From: Pelagomonas calceolata
Taxonomy: Eukaryota > Sar > Pelagophyceae > Pelagomonadales > Pelagomonadaceae
Length of the DNA: 64,000 nt
Assembly: GCA_918797485.1 (NCBI GenBank)
Contig: CAKKNE010000001.1
Span: 3,968,001 to 4,032,000, forward strand
Reading direction: 5' to 3'
Shown here in pieces: positions 1 through 9,571 of the stretch (position 1 is its first letter; every line of letters starts with the position of its first letter). The translations under genes and the position numbers were made by a program. The notes below the pieces were generated by a model that was not told where the DNA came from, searched no databases, and worked only from the letters and a program-made list of their open reading frames with translations.

Positions 1-485
1 AGCCGCGCGCAGCGCGGTATGGAAAGCGCCTCGCGCTGCCTCTGCATCAATTCCGCGATCGTCGGCCGCGGCACCATGGGCGGCCGCCGCCGCGCCGGCG
101 CGGACCGCGGCCTCGCGATGGTGGTCCGCGGTTCGGAGGCCGCGATCGCGGTGTCCAGGGCCCGCTCCTCGACCGACGGCCGCCGCGTCGCCGGCGCGGA
201 CCGCGGCCGCGCCTGGCGCCGTGCCCGCGCCTGCTGCTCCCTCAATTCAGCCTGCTGCTTCGCCTGGCGCGCGGCCCGCCGCCTTTCCCGCTCCCTATCC
301 GCAGCTTTTTTCCGCAGCTCCGCGTGCCGCCGCTTCTGCCTCAGATGGTCGTGCGGGATGCGCGGCGCGTCCAGTGGGATGGCATGATACGTGAACAGCG
401 ACGTCGCGCCCGGCGGGTCGTTGATGGAGATGACCGGCCGCGGCGGGCGCTTCAGTCTTATTCCCGGTCGTGACACGCCGTACAT
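1..485 (-). CDS. Basic coiled-coil protein, 3' end off the window
   Basis: An open frame runs on the minus strand from an ATG at 485 to the window edge without a stop (at least 161 codons). The N-terminus reads MYGVSRPGIRLKRPPR, then comes a long Arg/Lys/Glu/Ala-rich helix typical of a coiled coil (about residues 55-95), followed by two copies of a segment resembling RPRSAPA with RRP. Third codon positions are strongly GC-rich, as in the neighbours, and the opposite-strand frame has a less protein-like composition. No family is recognised and the C-terminus is missing. A two-arm promoter-like repeat lies 245 bp upstream and is shared with the divergent gene at 892. Moderately sure it is a gene, unsure of the start. 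Confidence 0.45.
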   Translation of the reverse strand, partial: MYGVSRPGIRLKRPPRPVISINDPPGATSLFTYHAIPLDAPRIPHDHLRQKRRHAELRKKAADRERERRRAARQAKQQAELREQQARARRQARPRSAPATRRPSVEERALDTAIAASEPRTTIARPRSAPARRRPPMVPRPTIAELMQRQREALSIPRCAR

Positions 486-730
486 GGTTGTTGCTCTTGC
501 GTTTTACGGCTGCCCGTCGATGTGTTTCGCGGGCTGCCCGACGGCGTCTTCGCGTCGACCGCGTCCAGACCACGGAAGCTCTGGGTGGTCGCGTCTGTGT
601 TGCTCTCTTTGCAGCGCCTGCGTCTCTGCGTTGAGTCCGGAGAGCAGCCGAGGAGGAAGCCTGCGTGCGAAGTGTTCTCTGTCTCTGAACTCGTCGCACG
701 CCTGGAAGATTGCTTACAAACCCGCCGAGA

Positions 731-752
731 GCTAGCGTAGCAGGACACTAGC
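731..752 (+). promoter_or_regulatory. Two-arm inverted-repeat element, copy 1
   Basis: Arms GCTAGCG and CACTAGC are separated by TAGCAGGA. It sits between the divergent genes starting at 485 (-) and 892 (+), 139 bp before the latter. The rest of the 406-bp gap holds no other feature I can name. See the finding on this element. Confidence 0.7.
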
Positions 753-891
753 AGCAAAAAGTGGACAACTTTTGAGGCGCCGCGAGGAGCGCACCGATCG
801 TTTCAGCGCGTGCCGAAGCATCACCAGTACCACACAACCCAGCTCCTCCCACTGCCGAGCGCTGGACCTCAAAATCGACGCCTGCTAAGAG

Positions 892-1995
892 ATGGACGTC
901 GTCCTGCCCCCGCAGACGACGGCGCCGCAGCGCACGGTCCAGCCGCCGGCGCACTTGAAAGGCGTCGCCTTCCCGCGCGACGGCTCTCCGCAAGAACCGT
1001 CAAAAAAGGAGGAAGGCTTGAGTGCTGACGAGCTCGCGAAGCGCCAAGCACGGCTGCAGAAGCGCGGTGCTCTGTTGCGGAAGGTTTTAGGTGCGGGCAC
1101 GTACGTGGTCGACGAAGTGGGCGACTACCGAAGGAAGAAGGTGAAAGTGTACGTCCAGTACGAAGGGTTCCAGCCCGGCGCGATCGATCGCAAAAAGGAA
1201 CTGCGAGTAGCTATATCCTTGCCAGATTCATGGGTCGACGCGCCCGCGAAACGGTTGAAGGAGGCCTTCCTCAAGACCTACAACTCGAGGTTCCGCAAGT
1301 CTCAAATTGGGGACTGCCTGCTCGCGGTCAAGGACGACTCTTATTTGACCTTTTCCAAAAATGTGATAGGCGACGACCGGTTGATCGGCGATGTGTTCCG
1401 GGAGAACGACGAGGTTTTTGTGGTCACGGAACAAGATGTTGCTGACTTGGATGCGGAGGTGGCAAAGCTAAAAAAAATACTAAGTGACTACGAGGCCGAG
1501 GTCGAGAAGAACTCGACGGTGGACATGGAAGAGTTAACGAAACTGACCACGATCAGCCGAGAGATCGACCCGGAGCAAGCCCATTGCTTGTTGATAGGCA
1601 TGCGCCAGTGCTACATGCTGCCCGTCGGGCCCGAGTATACCGTGGCGGACGTCAAGCGCTTCATCAATCATAAGGGCGGGAGGGACGCCTACCCGCTCGG
1701 GTCGCTGGATGTGGCCCTGGTGGAGAATTTCGAGATCAATGTGTTGGGCGATGGTGATACGATGGAGGCGCTATGTAAACGGGTGTATGGCGAGGAGGCG
1801 TCGTTGCCCAGGACAATCCCGCTGTACTGGGGCAAGCGGCTCCAGGACCCCAAGTACTTCCTCTGGATCCCGACGCTGCACACGCCCGATTCCTTTAGAG
1901 GGCCCGGCGACGAGAACAGTGCCGAAGCCAAAAAGTCCGGGGCCGAGCTGGCGAACGACATGGTCAACTCGGGCGGCGACTGTAGCGTTATGTAG
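892..1995 (+). CDS. Conserved-looking protein of unknown function
   Basis: A 367-residue, acidic to neutral, soluble protein with no signal peptide or membrane segment. The ATG at 892 is the first in frame and sits in a good context (AAGAGATGG). Residues around 45-180 look like a mixed alpha/beta domain, residues about 185-215 are a short charged coiled-coil (EVAKLKKILSDYEAEVEK), and the last third contains a second globular part rich in aromatic residues around positions 310-330 (LYWGKRLQ, YFLWIP). I do not recognise a family. It is transcribed divergently from the gene ending at the left edge, with a shared regulatory repeat between them, and converges on the RING gene 124 bp downstream. 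Confidence 0.75.
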   Translation: MDVVLPPQTTAPQRTVQPPAHLKGVAFPRDGSPQEPSKKEEGLSADELAKRQARLQKRGALLRKVLGAGTYVVDEVGDYRRKKVKVYVQYEGFQPGAIDRKKELRVAISLPDSWVDAPAKRLKEAFLKTYNSRFRKSQIGDCLLAVKDDSYLTFSKNVIGDDRLIGDVFRENDEVFVVTEQDVADLDAEVAKLKKILSDYEAEVEKNSTVDMEELTKLTTISREIDPEQAHCLLIGMRQCYMLPVGPEYTVADVKRFINHKGGRDAYPLGSLDVALVENFEINVLGDGDTMEALCKRVYGEEASLPRTIPLYWGKRLQDPKYFLWIPTLHTPDSFRGPGDENSAEAKKSGAELANDMVNSGGDCSVM

Positions 1996-2119
1996 TTTTG
2001 TAATTTACTCTTTGAATTAATTGTGCAGTCTCCGCCTCGCTCGTCGGTGCGATGGCGTATGAGGTCTGGGGGCAGGTCGGCGGCTCAGCGGCTAGGTGGC
2101 CGAGCTCCGAGCAAGGCAA

Positions 2120-3325
2120 TCATGCGACGCGCCGCCGGCGCCGCCGCGCCGGCCGCCAGTGCATCGAGATGCCCTCGGTCGCGTCCAATAATAGGCCATC
2201 CGAAGCGAGCCACGCGCCGCGCTCTTCACTCTCACCGTCGTACTTCATCATGAAGCCCCGCGCGGCCAGAAACCGATCCGGCAGCTCGTTCGGATTAATT
2301 GTGGTATGGCGGCTGTGGGGCCCGAGGTGCCGGACGAGTTTCGCGCGGTACCACGTCGGCGCGCCGTCGAGCTCCCACTGCACTTCCACATTCATCCCTG
2401 GTCTCAAATCAGCCGTCTCGCGCGTGGCCAATTCGGTCGCCGCGCCGCGCGCCGCCGCCGCGACGACTTCAGGGAAGGGCGTCCGACACAGCGGGCAGCG
2501 CTGCGCCTGGGCAACACCGCCGCGCTCGCGCCGCGCCGCGCGGTCGTGCGCCGCCTGCTGCGCCACGCAGGCCGTGTGGAATTGGTGCGCGCACGCCGTC
2601 GAGAACGCCTCCTCGTCGCGGATCGGCGCGAGGCAGATGGCACACTCCGCCTCGGGCGCCCTGGCCTCCTCCTCGTCGTCGGACACGTCGTCAAAATCCA
2701 GACGGCGCCGCGGGCTCGCGGCGTCGGCGTGGCGGCGCAGGCGCGGCGGCGGCGGCGCGTCGTCGTCCGACGAGTCCGACGAGTCGTCGGAGTCCGAGCC
2801 GGCGGCGACGGCCGCGGCGTCGAGAGCGTCGGCGGCGACGAGCGGGTCGTCGCGGTCGGCCCGCGCAAAGGCCCGCCGCCCGCTGTCTAGCGTCGTCGTC
2901 TGCAGCCGCGACGCGCCGCCCTCGCCGCTCGCCCGGTAGTCCCGCAGATCCTGCGGCGAGTGCGCCAGGCAGTACGGCTCGGCCATGTTGTAGCCGTAGT
3001 CGCCCCTTAAAACAGCTGCAGAAAACGAGTCCGCGTGGACGTCGCGGCGGCAGACCGCGCAGTAGGCGTAGCCGGGCGGCGGCGCGCCATCATCATCGTC
3101 GCTCGAGTCGCTCGACTCGTCGACGAGGCCGCGGCGCTTCTTCCGCGGCGCGGGCGGCGGCCGCGCGCGGCGCCGCGCGCGCCGCGGCGTCCGGAACGCG
3201 GCCGGCGCCATGGCCTCGTCGCTGTCCGAGTCCTGCACGTCGTCCTCGGCGCTGTCGTCCTCGCTGCTCTGGACCTCGAAGTCCGAGTCCCAGGCGTCCG
3301 GGTTCGGTCTCGGGCGCGTAGCCAT
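2120..3325 (-). CDS. RING-type E3 ubiquitin ligase candidate with Tudor/Agenet-like C-terminus
   Basis: 401 residues from the ATG at 3325 (MATRPRPNPDAWDSDFEV). A longer in-frame start at 3397 would add 24 basic residues. The first half is low-complexity Asp/Ser and Arg/Pro sequence, suggesting a nuclear protein. A small Cys-containing motif (YCAVCRRDV) precedes the RING. The RING itself is clear: CAICLAPI, then CAHQFHTAC, then CPLCRTPF, with the Cys/His spacing of a RING-H2 finger. After it, VEVQWELDGAPTWYRA and, 50 residues later, MKYDGESEERGAWL resemble the barrel strands of Tudor/Agenet-type domains, which bind modified histone tails. Known: RING fingers recruit E2 enzymes. Inferred: a chromatin-linked ubiquitin ligase. 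The tail is a run of arginines. Confidence 0.8.
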   Translation of the reverse strand: MATRPRPNPDAWDSDFEVQSSEDDSAEDDVQDSDSDEAMAPAAFRTPRRARRRARPPPAPRKKRRGLVDESSDSSDDDDGAPPPGYAYCAVCRRDVHADSFSAAVLRGDYGYNMAEPYCLAHSPQDLRDYRASGEGGASRLQTTTLDSGRRAFARADRDDPLVAADALDAAAVAAGSDSDDSSDSSDDDAPPPPRLRRHADAASPRRRLDFDDVSDDEEEARAPEAECAICLAPIRDEEAFSTACAHQFHTACVAQQAAHDRAARRERGGVAQAQRCPLCRTPFPEVVAAAARGAATELATRETADLRPGMNVEVQWELDGAPTWYRAKLVRHLGPHSRHTTINPNELPDRFLAARGFMMKYDGESEERGAWLASDGLLLDATEGISMHWRPARRRRRRVA

Positions 3326-3512
3326 AGCGAACCACGCCAGAAAGGCGCAAGCGATGTTTCGCCTTGAACGCAGCCGCGGGGACCGGTCGGCGCGCAAAAA
3401 CTAGGGAGCGCCGCGCTCAGCAGACGTCTGTGAAGTGTGCCGATGCGCAGCGTGTCGGTTGATTGGTTCCTGTGGCTATAGAGTCGGGAGAGCGCTGCAG
3501 CCAGGAGAGCCT

Positions 3513-3533
3513 CTAGAGCTTTTGTACGCTAGC
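3513..3533 (-). promoter_or_regulatory. Degenerate two-arm inverted-repeat element
   Basis: On the minus strand one arm, GCTAGCG, is perfect and the other is decayed to CTCTAG. It lies between the divergent starts at 3325 (-) and 3683 (+), 187 and 149 bp from them, the expected place for this element. Nothing else is evident in the 357-bp gap. Confidence 0.4.
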
Positions 3534-3682
3534 TTTTTTGCGTTCGCCCACGCCTTACGCACCCAAACCGCCGTCAAACCAAGAACGAGAAGCAGCGACT
3601 GGTCGTGCGCCACCACCCGAGCACCGGTGGAGGCCCCACAAAAACAGCACCAAAACAAGGGCAGCCCCCACAGCACCAAAGC

Positions 3683-4864
3683 ATGCCCTTGGTCCACCGC
3701 CGCGTCGGCCGCATCGGCCGCAAGAAGACCTATGGCGGCCTCGCGGCGGTAGAACGCGCGAAGCAGGCGGGCACGCACAAGGCGCCCGACGGCCCCCCCA
3801 ATTGGTTCCTCGCGACACTTGTTATAGTAGGAGGCGGCTCGTTACTGTACAAGGTCTATGATCATCACCATTTACCGCGGGCGCCGCCCTTCCGAAAGGC
3901 CGTGCCGAACGATTTACATGCTATTCATGATTTGTTGGCTGTTGGAAGTGCTGGCGTGTTCCTGAACAACGAGGACAAGTCAGAAGTCTCACAAGCGGCG
4001 GATGCATTCGCAGAACTACTGGAAGAGATCCATCCCATTGAGGAGTGTAGACATGAAATCAGCGAAGCGAGGAAACGGCCTGACCTCGCCTCGCTCGGCG
4101 GCCGCATGGACCCATCGACGGCGGCGGCGGCGAACGCGGCCTGGCGCTGTTTACCAGCTCATTTTGAAGAGATCCACTTCGACAAGCCGTTTGAAGTGGC
4201 GCACGTCGGTTCTCCGGGTCTCGAGAAACGGGGTAGAAGAGCAAAGGTTTTAGATAGGACGCTGCTGGGCGCTTGTAAACCAACTTCATGGGACCGCGCT
4301 TGTAGTTTATGGGTGTCGCTGCATGCCTTGAGCGCGAGAGCGGATCAACTCGGAAAGTCGCGCGAATTCATCAGACACGTCTATCCGCTACTGGCGGGCG
4401 GCGCGACGCAGTGCGCCGCTTGTACGGACCATTTGCGCTTGTTCTTCCCCGGGCGAGGTGTACTCTACGATAAGGTCGTCCACGAGCTCTCGTATTGTGC
4501 GAACGTCCAATGCTCAAAAGCCCAGCAGCACACGGCGCCTTTAGCTCAGTGCGTGAGGAACCCGCGCGAGGAGTGCAGCACCAAAAGGCTAGGGAGAGAA
4601 AGGACGGACATCCAGAATTTCAAGTCGTGGCTGCGCTCGAGGACGGACGACAACTCGTTCGACGTGTTCGTCGTCCTGCACAACCTCGTGACGGACGCCG
4701 TGCGGACGCCGGAGGTGAAGCGGTATCTTTGTGCGGATGATGCCTATCGGCACCTGCCTGTTGATTTGGGCGGTGGTCTTCCTCGTCCGAAGCGGCCGCC
4801 CTTGCCTCACGGCATCAAAATCCCGGGCATCGGGCCGCACCGGCTCCTGGACTGCCCCGAATAA
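3683..4864 (+). CDS. Putative Erv1/Alr-like thiol oxidase, membrane-anchored
   Basis: 393 residues from the ATG at 3683 (MPLVHRRVGRIGRKKTYGG). An in-frame ATG at 3605 is upstream but would add only low-complexity sequence. A single hydrophobic segment (WFLATLVIVGGGSLLYKV, about residues 43-60) follows a basic N-terminus, consistent with a mitochondrial inner-membrane or signal-anchor protein. The second half has features in the order seen in Erv1/Alr sulfhydryl oxidases: LWVSLHALSARAD, a CxxC (CAAC) after a proline-containing helix, and a later LHNLVTDAV resembling the WxxxHNxVN helix that contacts FAD. Known: the family oxidises thiols using FAD and a CxxC. The match is by eye and divergent; additional cysteine pairs occur near residues 270-300. 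Could instead be an unrelated Cys-rich protein. Confidence 0.55.
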   Translation: MPLVHRRVGRIGRKKTYGGLAAVERAKQAGTHKAPDGPPNWFLATLVIVGGGSLLYKVYDHHHLPRAPPFRKAVPNDLHAIHDLLAVGSAGVFLNNEDKSEVSQAADAFAELLEEIHPIEECRHEISEARKRPDLASLGGRMDPSTAAAANAAWRCLPAHFEEIHFDKPFEVAHVGSPGLEKRGRRAKVLDRTLLGACKPTSWDRACSLWVSLHALSARADQLGKSREFIRHVYPLLAGGATQCAACTDHLRLFFPGRGVLYDKVVHELSYCANVQCSKAQQHTAPLAQCVRNPREECSTKRLGRERTDIQNFKSWLRSRTDDNSFDVFVVLHNLVTDAVRTPEVKRYLCADDAYRHLPVDLGGGLPRPKRPPLPHGIKIPGIGPHRLLDCPE

Positions 4865-5192
4865 CTAGTGTGTCTTTTTTATCTCTTCTGCGCGCGGCGA
4901 TGGCGTAGATCGTCGGCTAACCCGGCACTCTCCCGAGTCGAGTCAACAGCGCCTATGTAAGAATGTAATGAATTGTGTAGAACGTGGCCGCGGTCCCGCG
5001 CGCGGCGTGAATTCCTGGACATCCTTGGTGCTCGTATCGCTCCGGGCGGACGATCGAGCGCTCTAACGACGCCTGCGCCGCGCGACGACGCGCCTACCTC
5101 ACCCCCCTCCTTCGATTATTTTCATGCATTTTGCTGGCTGTGGACGTCGGCGGCCGGTGCGGACCGAATTAGTGAAGGGGGGCTTTGCAACA
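4865..5192 (+). other. Intergenic gap without recognised feature
   Basis: 328 bp between two same-strand genes. A T-rich stretch just after the stop at 4864 (TGTCTTTTTTATC) may be part of the 3' end signal. No two-arm repeat, RNA gene or conserved ORF is visible. Confidence 0.5.
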
Positions 5193-6866
5193 ATGCGCCT
5201 CCCATGCATTCTTACAATAGCGGCGCTGCTGCGCGCCAGCGGGCAGCCCCGCAACGCCACCACGGCCCAGGCGAGGAGGCGCCTCCAGGGCGGCGGCGTG
5301 ACGGCGGTCGTCATCACGGTGCACAACGCTCTGGCCTCCACGATTGACTGCCTCGAAGCATTGGTCGCGACGGCGCGAGGCAGCGTGCGATTGAAAGTCG
5401 TATTGGTGCTCGACAACTGCGACGGCCCTACTACCGCATCTCTCACAACGTGGAGTCGACGACGGGGCCGGCAGGACGATGTTGTTGTATTAACAAATCA
5501 TTCGTCCTATTCCTTAGCAGCCAACGAAGGGTTGCGAGCCGCACTCCACGCGGAGGACGTCGACGCGGTCGCGCTCCTGAACAGCGACACGGTCCCATCG
5601 ACGGGCTGGCTCCACGGGCTTCGACGCGTCCTCTTCTCCCCACCGACCGACGACGACCTGGCCGACGCCTTCGCCGCGGCGGACGTCGACGAGAACGAGA
5701 TGGTCACCGCGACGGAACTCGCCAATTACCGGCTGCACCCCGGGGAAGACGCGGAGTTTTTTGAAAAGCTCAAACCGTATGACAAGAATGGCGACGGTGC
5801 CCTGACCTGGCCGGAGGTGTGTCCTGAAGCCACGGATGTTCCGGTGCGAGGTTGTGATGATCGGGACTGGGCCTGCGCTCCTCGCTCTCAGGATGACGAC
5901 GTCGCGGGGTTGTTGCCTCCGAGGCTGGCCGCTGTAGGTGCTTTGTCGAACGCGGCCTCGTACCAGACGGTGCCCTGGCCGACGCCGCGGAATCGAAGAG
6001 AACGGAGAGCAGTACGAGGCTGGAACGTCGTGGCGCTGCCGGCGGGCTGGACGCCGGAGACGGCGGCGCGCGCTGCTAGACTAGGGGCGACGGGGCGGCG
6101 CGCGGACGCGGGGTTGCTCAACGGCTTCTGCATGCTGCTGTCGCGGGACGCCATCGACGCCGTCGGGTTGCTAGATGAAGCTACGTATCCAGGTGGTTAC
6201 GGGGAGGAGAACGACTGGGCGGTTCGGGCGAGACGCGCGGGCTGGGGCCTGGCGGTCGTGCCCGGCGTGCACCTCTTCCACGCGAAGACCCAGTCCTACT
6301 CCATCGAGAGACGTCAAGAATTAAAATTGATAGCAAGGGAGAACTCGCGCGCGAAGTGGTCGCATGGCGAAGTCGGGTTAGCGGAACGACTGCTGAAGCG
6401 GTCGCCTCATTTAAGTTTGGCGCGACACGTCGCCGAGCTCCAGTACACGGGCTGGCGCGCCAAGGCCCTCGCGGCGGCGCCGACCGCCGCCCTTGTATTA
6501 GTCGAGGGCGGCGCGCAGCCGCCGGACTGGCTCCAGAACGCGGCGGCCGTGCGGCGCAACGCGCGGCTGTTCGTGCGGTCCTGCGTCGTCGGCGCCGTCG
6601 ACGTGGACACGTGCGCCGATTACCTCGTGGCGCCGGTCTTTGACTACGTCGTCTCGACGGGGCCCAAAGGCAAGACGACGGCCGAGGCCATCAACCGGTG
6701 CCACCCGAACGTCGTGCACGTCGACGGGTCGCGGCAGCGGCCGTCCGTACTCGACGTGCACGCGCCGCGCGTGGCGGCGTCCCAGGCTCCGAGGCGGGGG
6801 GCCGCCGCCGCCGCCGCCGCCGCCGCGATGGACTTCCCGGCGTTGTACCATATGGCCAACCCCTGA
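5193..6866 (+). CDS. Secreted/Golgi family-2 glycosyltransferase with inserted EF-hand pair
   Basis: 557 residues from the ATG at 5193, chosen because it begins a signal peptide or anchor (MRLPCILTIAALLRASG); an in-frame ATG at 5124 is upstream. The GT-A nucleotide-sugar fold starts at about residue 36 (VTAVVITVHNAL), with VVLVLDNCDG and an LLNSDT motif near residue 130 in the place of the metal-binding DxD. Right after it two EF-hand loops are inserted: DVDENEMVTATE (about 164-175) and DKNGDGALTWPE (about 197-208), each with acidic or oxygen ligands at positions 1, 3, 5 and 12. The GT2 fold then resumes with LLNGFCMLLSRDAI and GGYGEENDWAVRARRAGW, typical of rhamnosyltransferase-like GT2 enzymes. 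The tail ends after a run of alanines. Inference: Ca2+ may tune the enzyme. The donor and acceptor sugars are unknown. Confidence 0.8.
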   Translation: MRLPCILTIAALLRASGQPRNATTAQARRRLQGGGVTAVVITVHNALASTIDCLEALVATARGSVRLKVVLVLDNCDGPTTASLTTWSRRRGRQDDVVVLTNHSSYSLAANEGLRAALHAEDVDAVALLNSDTVPSTGWLHGLRRVLFSPPTDDDLADAFAAADVDENEMVTATELANYRLHPGEDAEFFEKLKPYDKNGDGALTWPEVCPEATDVPVRGCDDRDWACAPRSQDDDVAGLLPPRLAAVGALSNAASYQTVPWPTPRNRRERRAVRGWNVVALPAGWTPETAARAARLGATGRRADAGLLNGFCMLLSRDAIDAVGLLDEATYPGGYGEENDWAVRARRAGWGLAVVPGVHLFHAKTQSYSIERRQELKLIARENSRAKWSHGEVGLAERLLKRSPHLSLARHVAELQYTGWRAKALAAAPTAALVLVEGGAQPPDWLQNAAAVRRNARLFVRSCVVGAVDVDTCADYLVAPVFDYVVSTGPKGKTTAEAINRCHPNVVHVDGSRQRPSVLDVHAPRVAASQAPRRGAAAAAAAAAMDFPALYHMANP

Positions 6867-7097
6867 CCGATGTGTTTTTTGCTCTAAGTTTTCCTGGTTT
6901 GGAGTCTTCTTACGCTCCAGAGGAGGGGCGTGGGACTAGTTCGGCGTGAGGGGCGGGTAGTCGGTGTAGCCCTCCGGGCCGGTGTAGGTGAGGTCGCCCA
7001 CCTTTCCCGTGGCTTTCAAATGGCCCGGCCGACTCGGAGGCGTTTAAATAAATAAATAATATTCTGTAACACAAAACTTAAAACTAGACCGACCGGA

Positions 7098-8240
7098 CTA
7101 CTTCCGCGCCCGGGCGGGCCGCTTCGCCGGCTTCGCGGCGGAGCCCGAAGGAGCCTTCCGCTTCGCCGCCTTTCGGGCCAAGTTCCGGCTCGCCTCGTGC
7201 TGGATCGCCGCGACGTCCTCCGCGTTATCGAAGCGGTCGACGCCGCGGCGGCGGCGCTGCGGCGTCGGCGCGTTCATGATCCTCTCGCGCGCCGGGACCC
7301 GCGCCGACAACGCCGCGCGCCGCGCCCACGCGCGTCGCTCCAGGGCGGCGGCGGACGCCTCGTGCGGCCGCGCGAACGCCAGGTCGAGCTCGACGAGCGC
7401 GTCGTGGTCCGCGGCCGTCATGTCGCGGTCGGTCGCCCGGTAGACGGCGTGGTTGGCGGTGTCGTAGTCGGCGCGCGCGACCGTGTTGTCCCGCTTACAA
7501 CAACTGCACCGCAGCTCGCCGTGGTGCGACCCGCCCTTCGCGTGCTCGAAGTCCACTAAAAGGCAGAGGAGCCCGCAGTCCGGGCACTCCTCCAGCTTCT
7601 TCGGGCCCTCCCACTCGCGCAGCTTCTTGTGCCGCAAGGCATACCTCGGCTCCGGTTCGCCGCGCTCCCGGGCCCGCTCGTCGGCGCGCTCGGACACGTG
7701 GTCGTCGTAGTGCGTCTGGTGCTTCTTCTTCTTGTCCTCGCCCGCTTTCATCGACGCCCGGCGCTCGATGGCTTTGTCACGCTTTTTCTGGGCGGCGCGC
7801 CTGACGGCGTCGGCTTGCCGCTCCTTCGCCTTCGCCTCCGAGTCCATCATGCCCCAGAACGAACGGCCGCACCAGTCTAGGTCCCAGGGCGCGATGACGA
7901 GCTTGTATTTGTAGAAGATGTCGATCGCTCCTTCGGCAGTAAATAAGGGGCTGCCGTCCTTCCCGTAGCTGACGCCCTGCGCGAAGTGGGCCCGCAGCGT
8001 GTGCCTTATCAGCGGAATTCGCGTCTGCTCTGGGTGGTTCGCGAAATACGCGCGCCACTCCGTCTTCGTCGCCGGCGTCCACCCCTCGCGTGCCAGGCCT
8101 CTGCGAAATCTGCCATACGGATACGGCGTCGGGTTGTTTATGTCGAACTTCGGCGGCTTGATGCTGCCGTCGTAGTCACCGATGCGCCTGATCTGTCTCT
8201 CTGTCCGCTTGAGCATGCCCTGTGGCGTGAGCCGCGCCAT
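7098..8240 (-). CDS. Basic zinc-ribbon protein, unknown function
   Basis: 380 residues from the ATG at 8240 (MARLTPQGMLKRTERQIRR); an in-frame ATG at 8402 would add a 54-residue extension. The N-terminal 120 residues contain an aromatic-rich globular region (WRAYFANHPEQTR, FYKYKLVIAPWDLDWCG). A long charged helix (about 125-190) follows, then a four-Cys zinc ribbon: CPDCGLLCLLV and, about 25 residues later, RCSCCKRD. The C-terminus is Arg/Lys/Ala rich and ends in a basic tail (PAKRPARARK), suggesting a nucleic-acid-binding or nuclear protein. No named family is recognised. It converges with the GT2 gene, with 231 bp between the stops. Confidence 0.7.
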   Translation of the reverse strand: MARLTPQGMLKRTERQIRRIGDYDGSIKPPKFDINNPTPYPYGRFRRGLAREGWTPATKTEWRAYFANHPEQTRIPLIRHTLRAHFAQGVSYGKDGSPLFTAEGAIDIFYKYKLVIAPWDLDWCGRSFWGMMDSEAKAKERQADAVRRAAQKKRDKAIERRASMKAGEDKKKKHQTHYDDHVSERADERARERGEPEPRYALRHKKLREWEGPKKLEECPDCGLLCLLVDFEHAKGGSHHGELRCSCCKRDNTVARADYDTANHAVYRATDRDMTAADHDALVELDLAFARPHEASAAALERRAWARRAALSARVPARERIMNAPTPQRRRRGVDRFDNAEDVAAIQHEASRNLARKAAKRKAPSGSAAKPAKRPARARK

Positions 8241-9571
8241 GCTGAATACGACGCGAAAGAGCTGAGCGGCTGCGCTGCGAGTGATGCACAGTTGCACACG
8301 CTGCAGAATGCAACGGCGTGATCCTATCGATGTGTTTTCAGCTCGCTTTGCCAAGCTCTCCCTCTCAGCCGGCAGCCGGCAGCGGGGCGCCCCGGACCGC
8401 ATCAGCCGCTGGTGACTCTAGGGGGTCTTAGCGTCGAGGAATAAGAGGGGTCTGTGCTCCAGCAGGACCCCTTGAGCCGCCGGGACCCGCGCTGCACGCC
8501 CGCGCGTCGCGTCGTTCACATCGCCTCGTAGCGCTCGACGTTGGAAGTTTGGTTGGGCCGTGACGCCAGCCTGGTGGACCACGGCTGGAAGGACGGGAAA
8601 TCACTGCGAGTGGGGATGTGCAAAACGTGGACGATGCGGTGTTTTTGCTGATTTCCCATTACCTAGAGTCTTAGGACTCCGGAAGACCCACCCGCCGACC
8701 CGCTCCAGCCTGTTTCCCTACATTTCCTTTGGTTGCATCCTAACTAGGCTAGCTACGTTTCACTTTTTTTGTCTGTTGTGGGGGGGAATTGACTTTTTTG
8801 GGCATTGGTGGCCGCGTCACACGCCGCGCCGACGGCGAAGCTGCCCAAATGAAAGGACATGCATTCGGCCAGCAAATTACAATTCCACGAATGCGCACGG
8901 CGCGATGCCGCGACGGCATCACTTCCCAGACTAGGCTGCCCTGTGCAGCCGCCTCAGCGGTGGTGCGCCGACCGACGCGCGCCGCGTCTTTACGCTGGCG
9001 AAACGAAAGCACAAGGATAGCACGGCGAGGTAACTTACACCTCAATGCCTAATTATTAGTCCGCAACAATGGCGGCCGGCGCCCGTACCAGCTCCGCGGC
9101 GCCGCTCAGTGGTCGTTCTGGGACAGCAGCGATGCGACGACGCGCCGCGGCGCACGACTGCTCGTCGGGTTGGCGACCGACTTGTCTGCCTGGGTCCATC
9201 GAGCTCTCGATACCACTACTCGCCGCGCGCTCGTGCCGAGCGCGCTACGCCGCGAGCTGCTGGCGGCGGCGGATCGCTCTGATGGAAAGCCTGCCGACGC
9301 TTGGGCCGTTCCAAAATTATACCTGACGCAAGCGCATAGACTCACTAGGCCGACAGAGAGGCAGGGCTTGTTGCTTGCACTCAGTAACAGTTTCAGCCCA
9401 GAATCGCTTCGACGGCGTGGTCGGGACGACGGACGAGGGCTCCACTACTCATAAAACGCCGCCAGACCTTTGGGACGCGTTACTTCCGCACCTGAGAGAC
9501 TTAAGACTCAAGAGAGTGCTGTGAACCACTTACAATTGTTGCCAGTGCGTGACGCATCGTGACGAGTAGCT
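8241..9571. other. Long intergenic region with little coding signal
   Basis: About 1.3 kb between divergent genes. It includes a relatively AT-richer patch around 8700-8800 and a GCTAGC at 8747, but not the complete two-arm repeat found in most other divergent gaps. A doubtful protein-like frame near 9053-9454 is listed separately. No tRNA or other RNA gene is recognised. Confidence 0.5.
9053..9454 (+). pseudogene. Doubtful protein-like frame, possibly interrupted
   Basis: A frame open from 9053 reads as plausible protein (QWSFWDSSDATTRRGARLLV, then AWAVPKLYLTQAH) but its first ATG is only at 9170. Around 9385 the protein-like composition seems to move to another frame that continues as HKTPPDLWDALLPHLRDL to a stop near 9503. 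This could be a broken gene, an upstream exon of something unrecognised, or chance in GC-rich DNA. No family is recognised. Confidence 0.22.

Noticed and set aside
295-757. Minus-strand ORFs of 99 and 134 codons overlapping the left-edge gene
   Set aside because: The frame starting at 485 has better codon bias and is open to the window edge; the alternatives are out-of-frame shadows.
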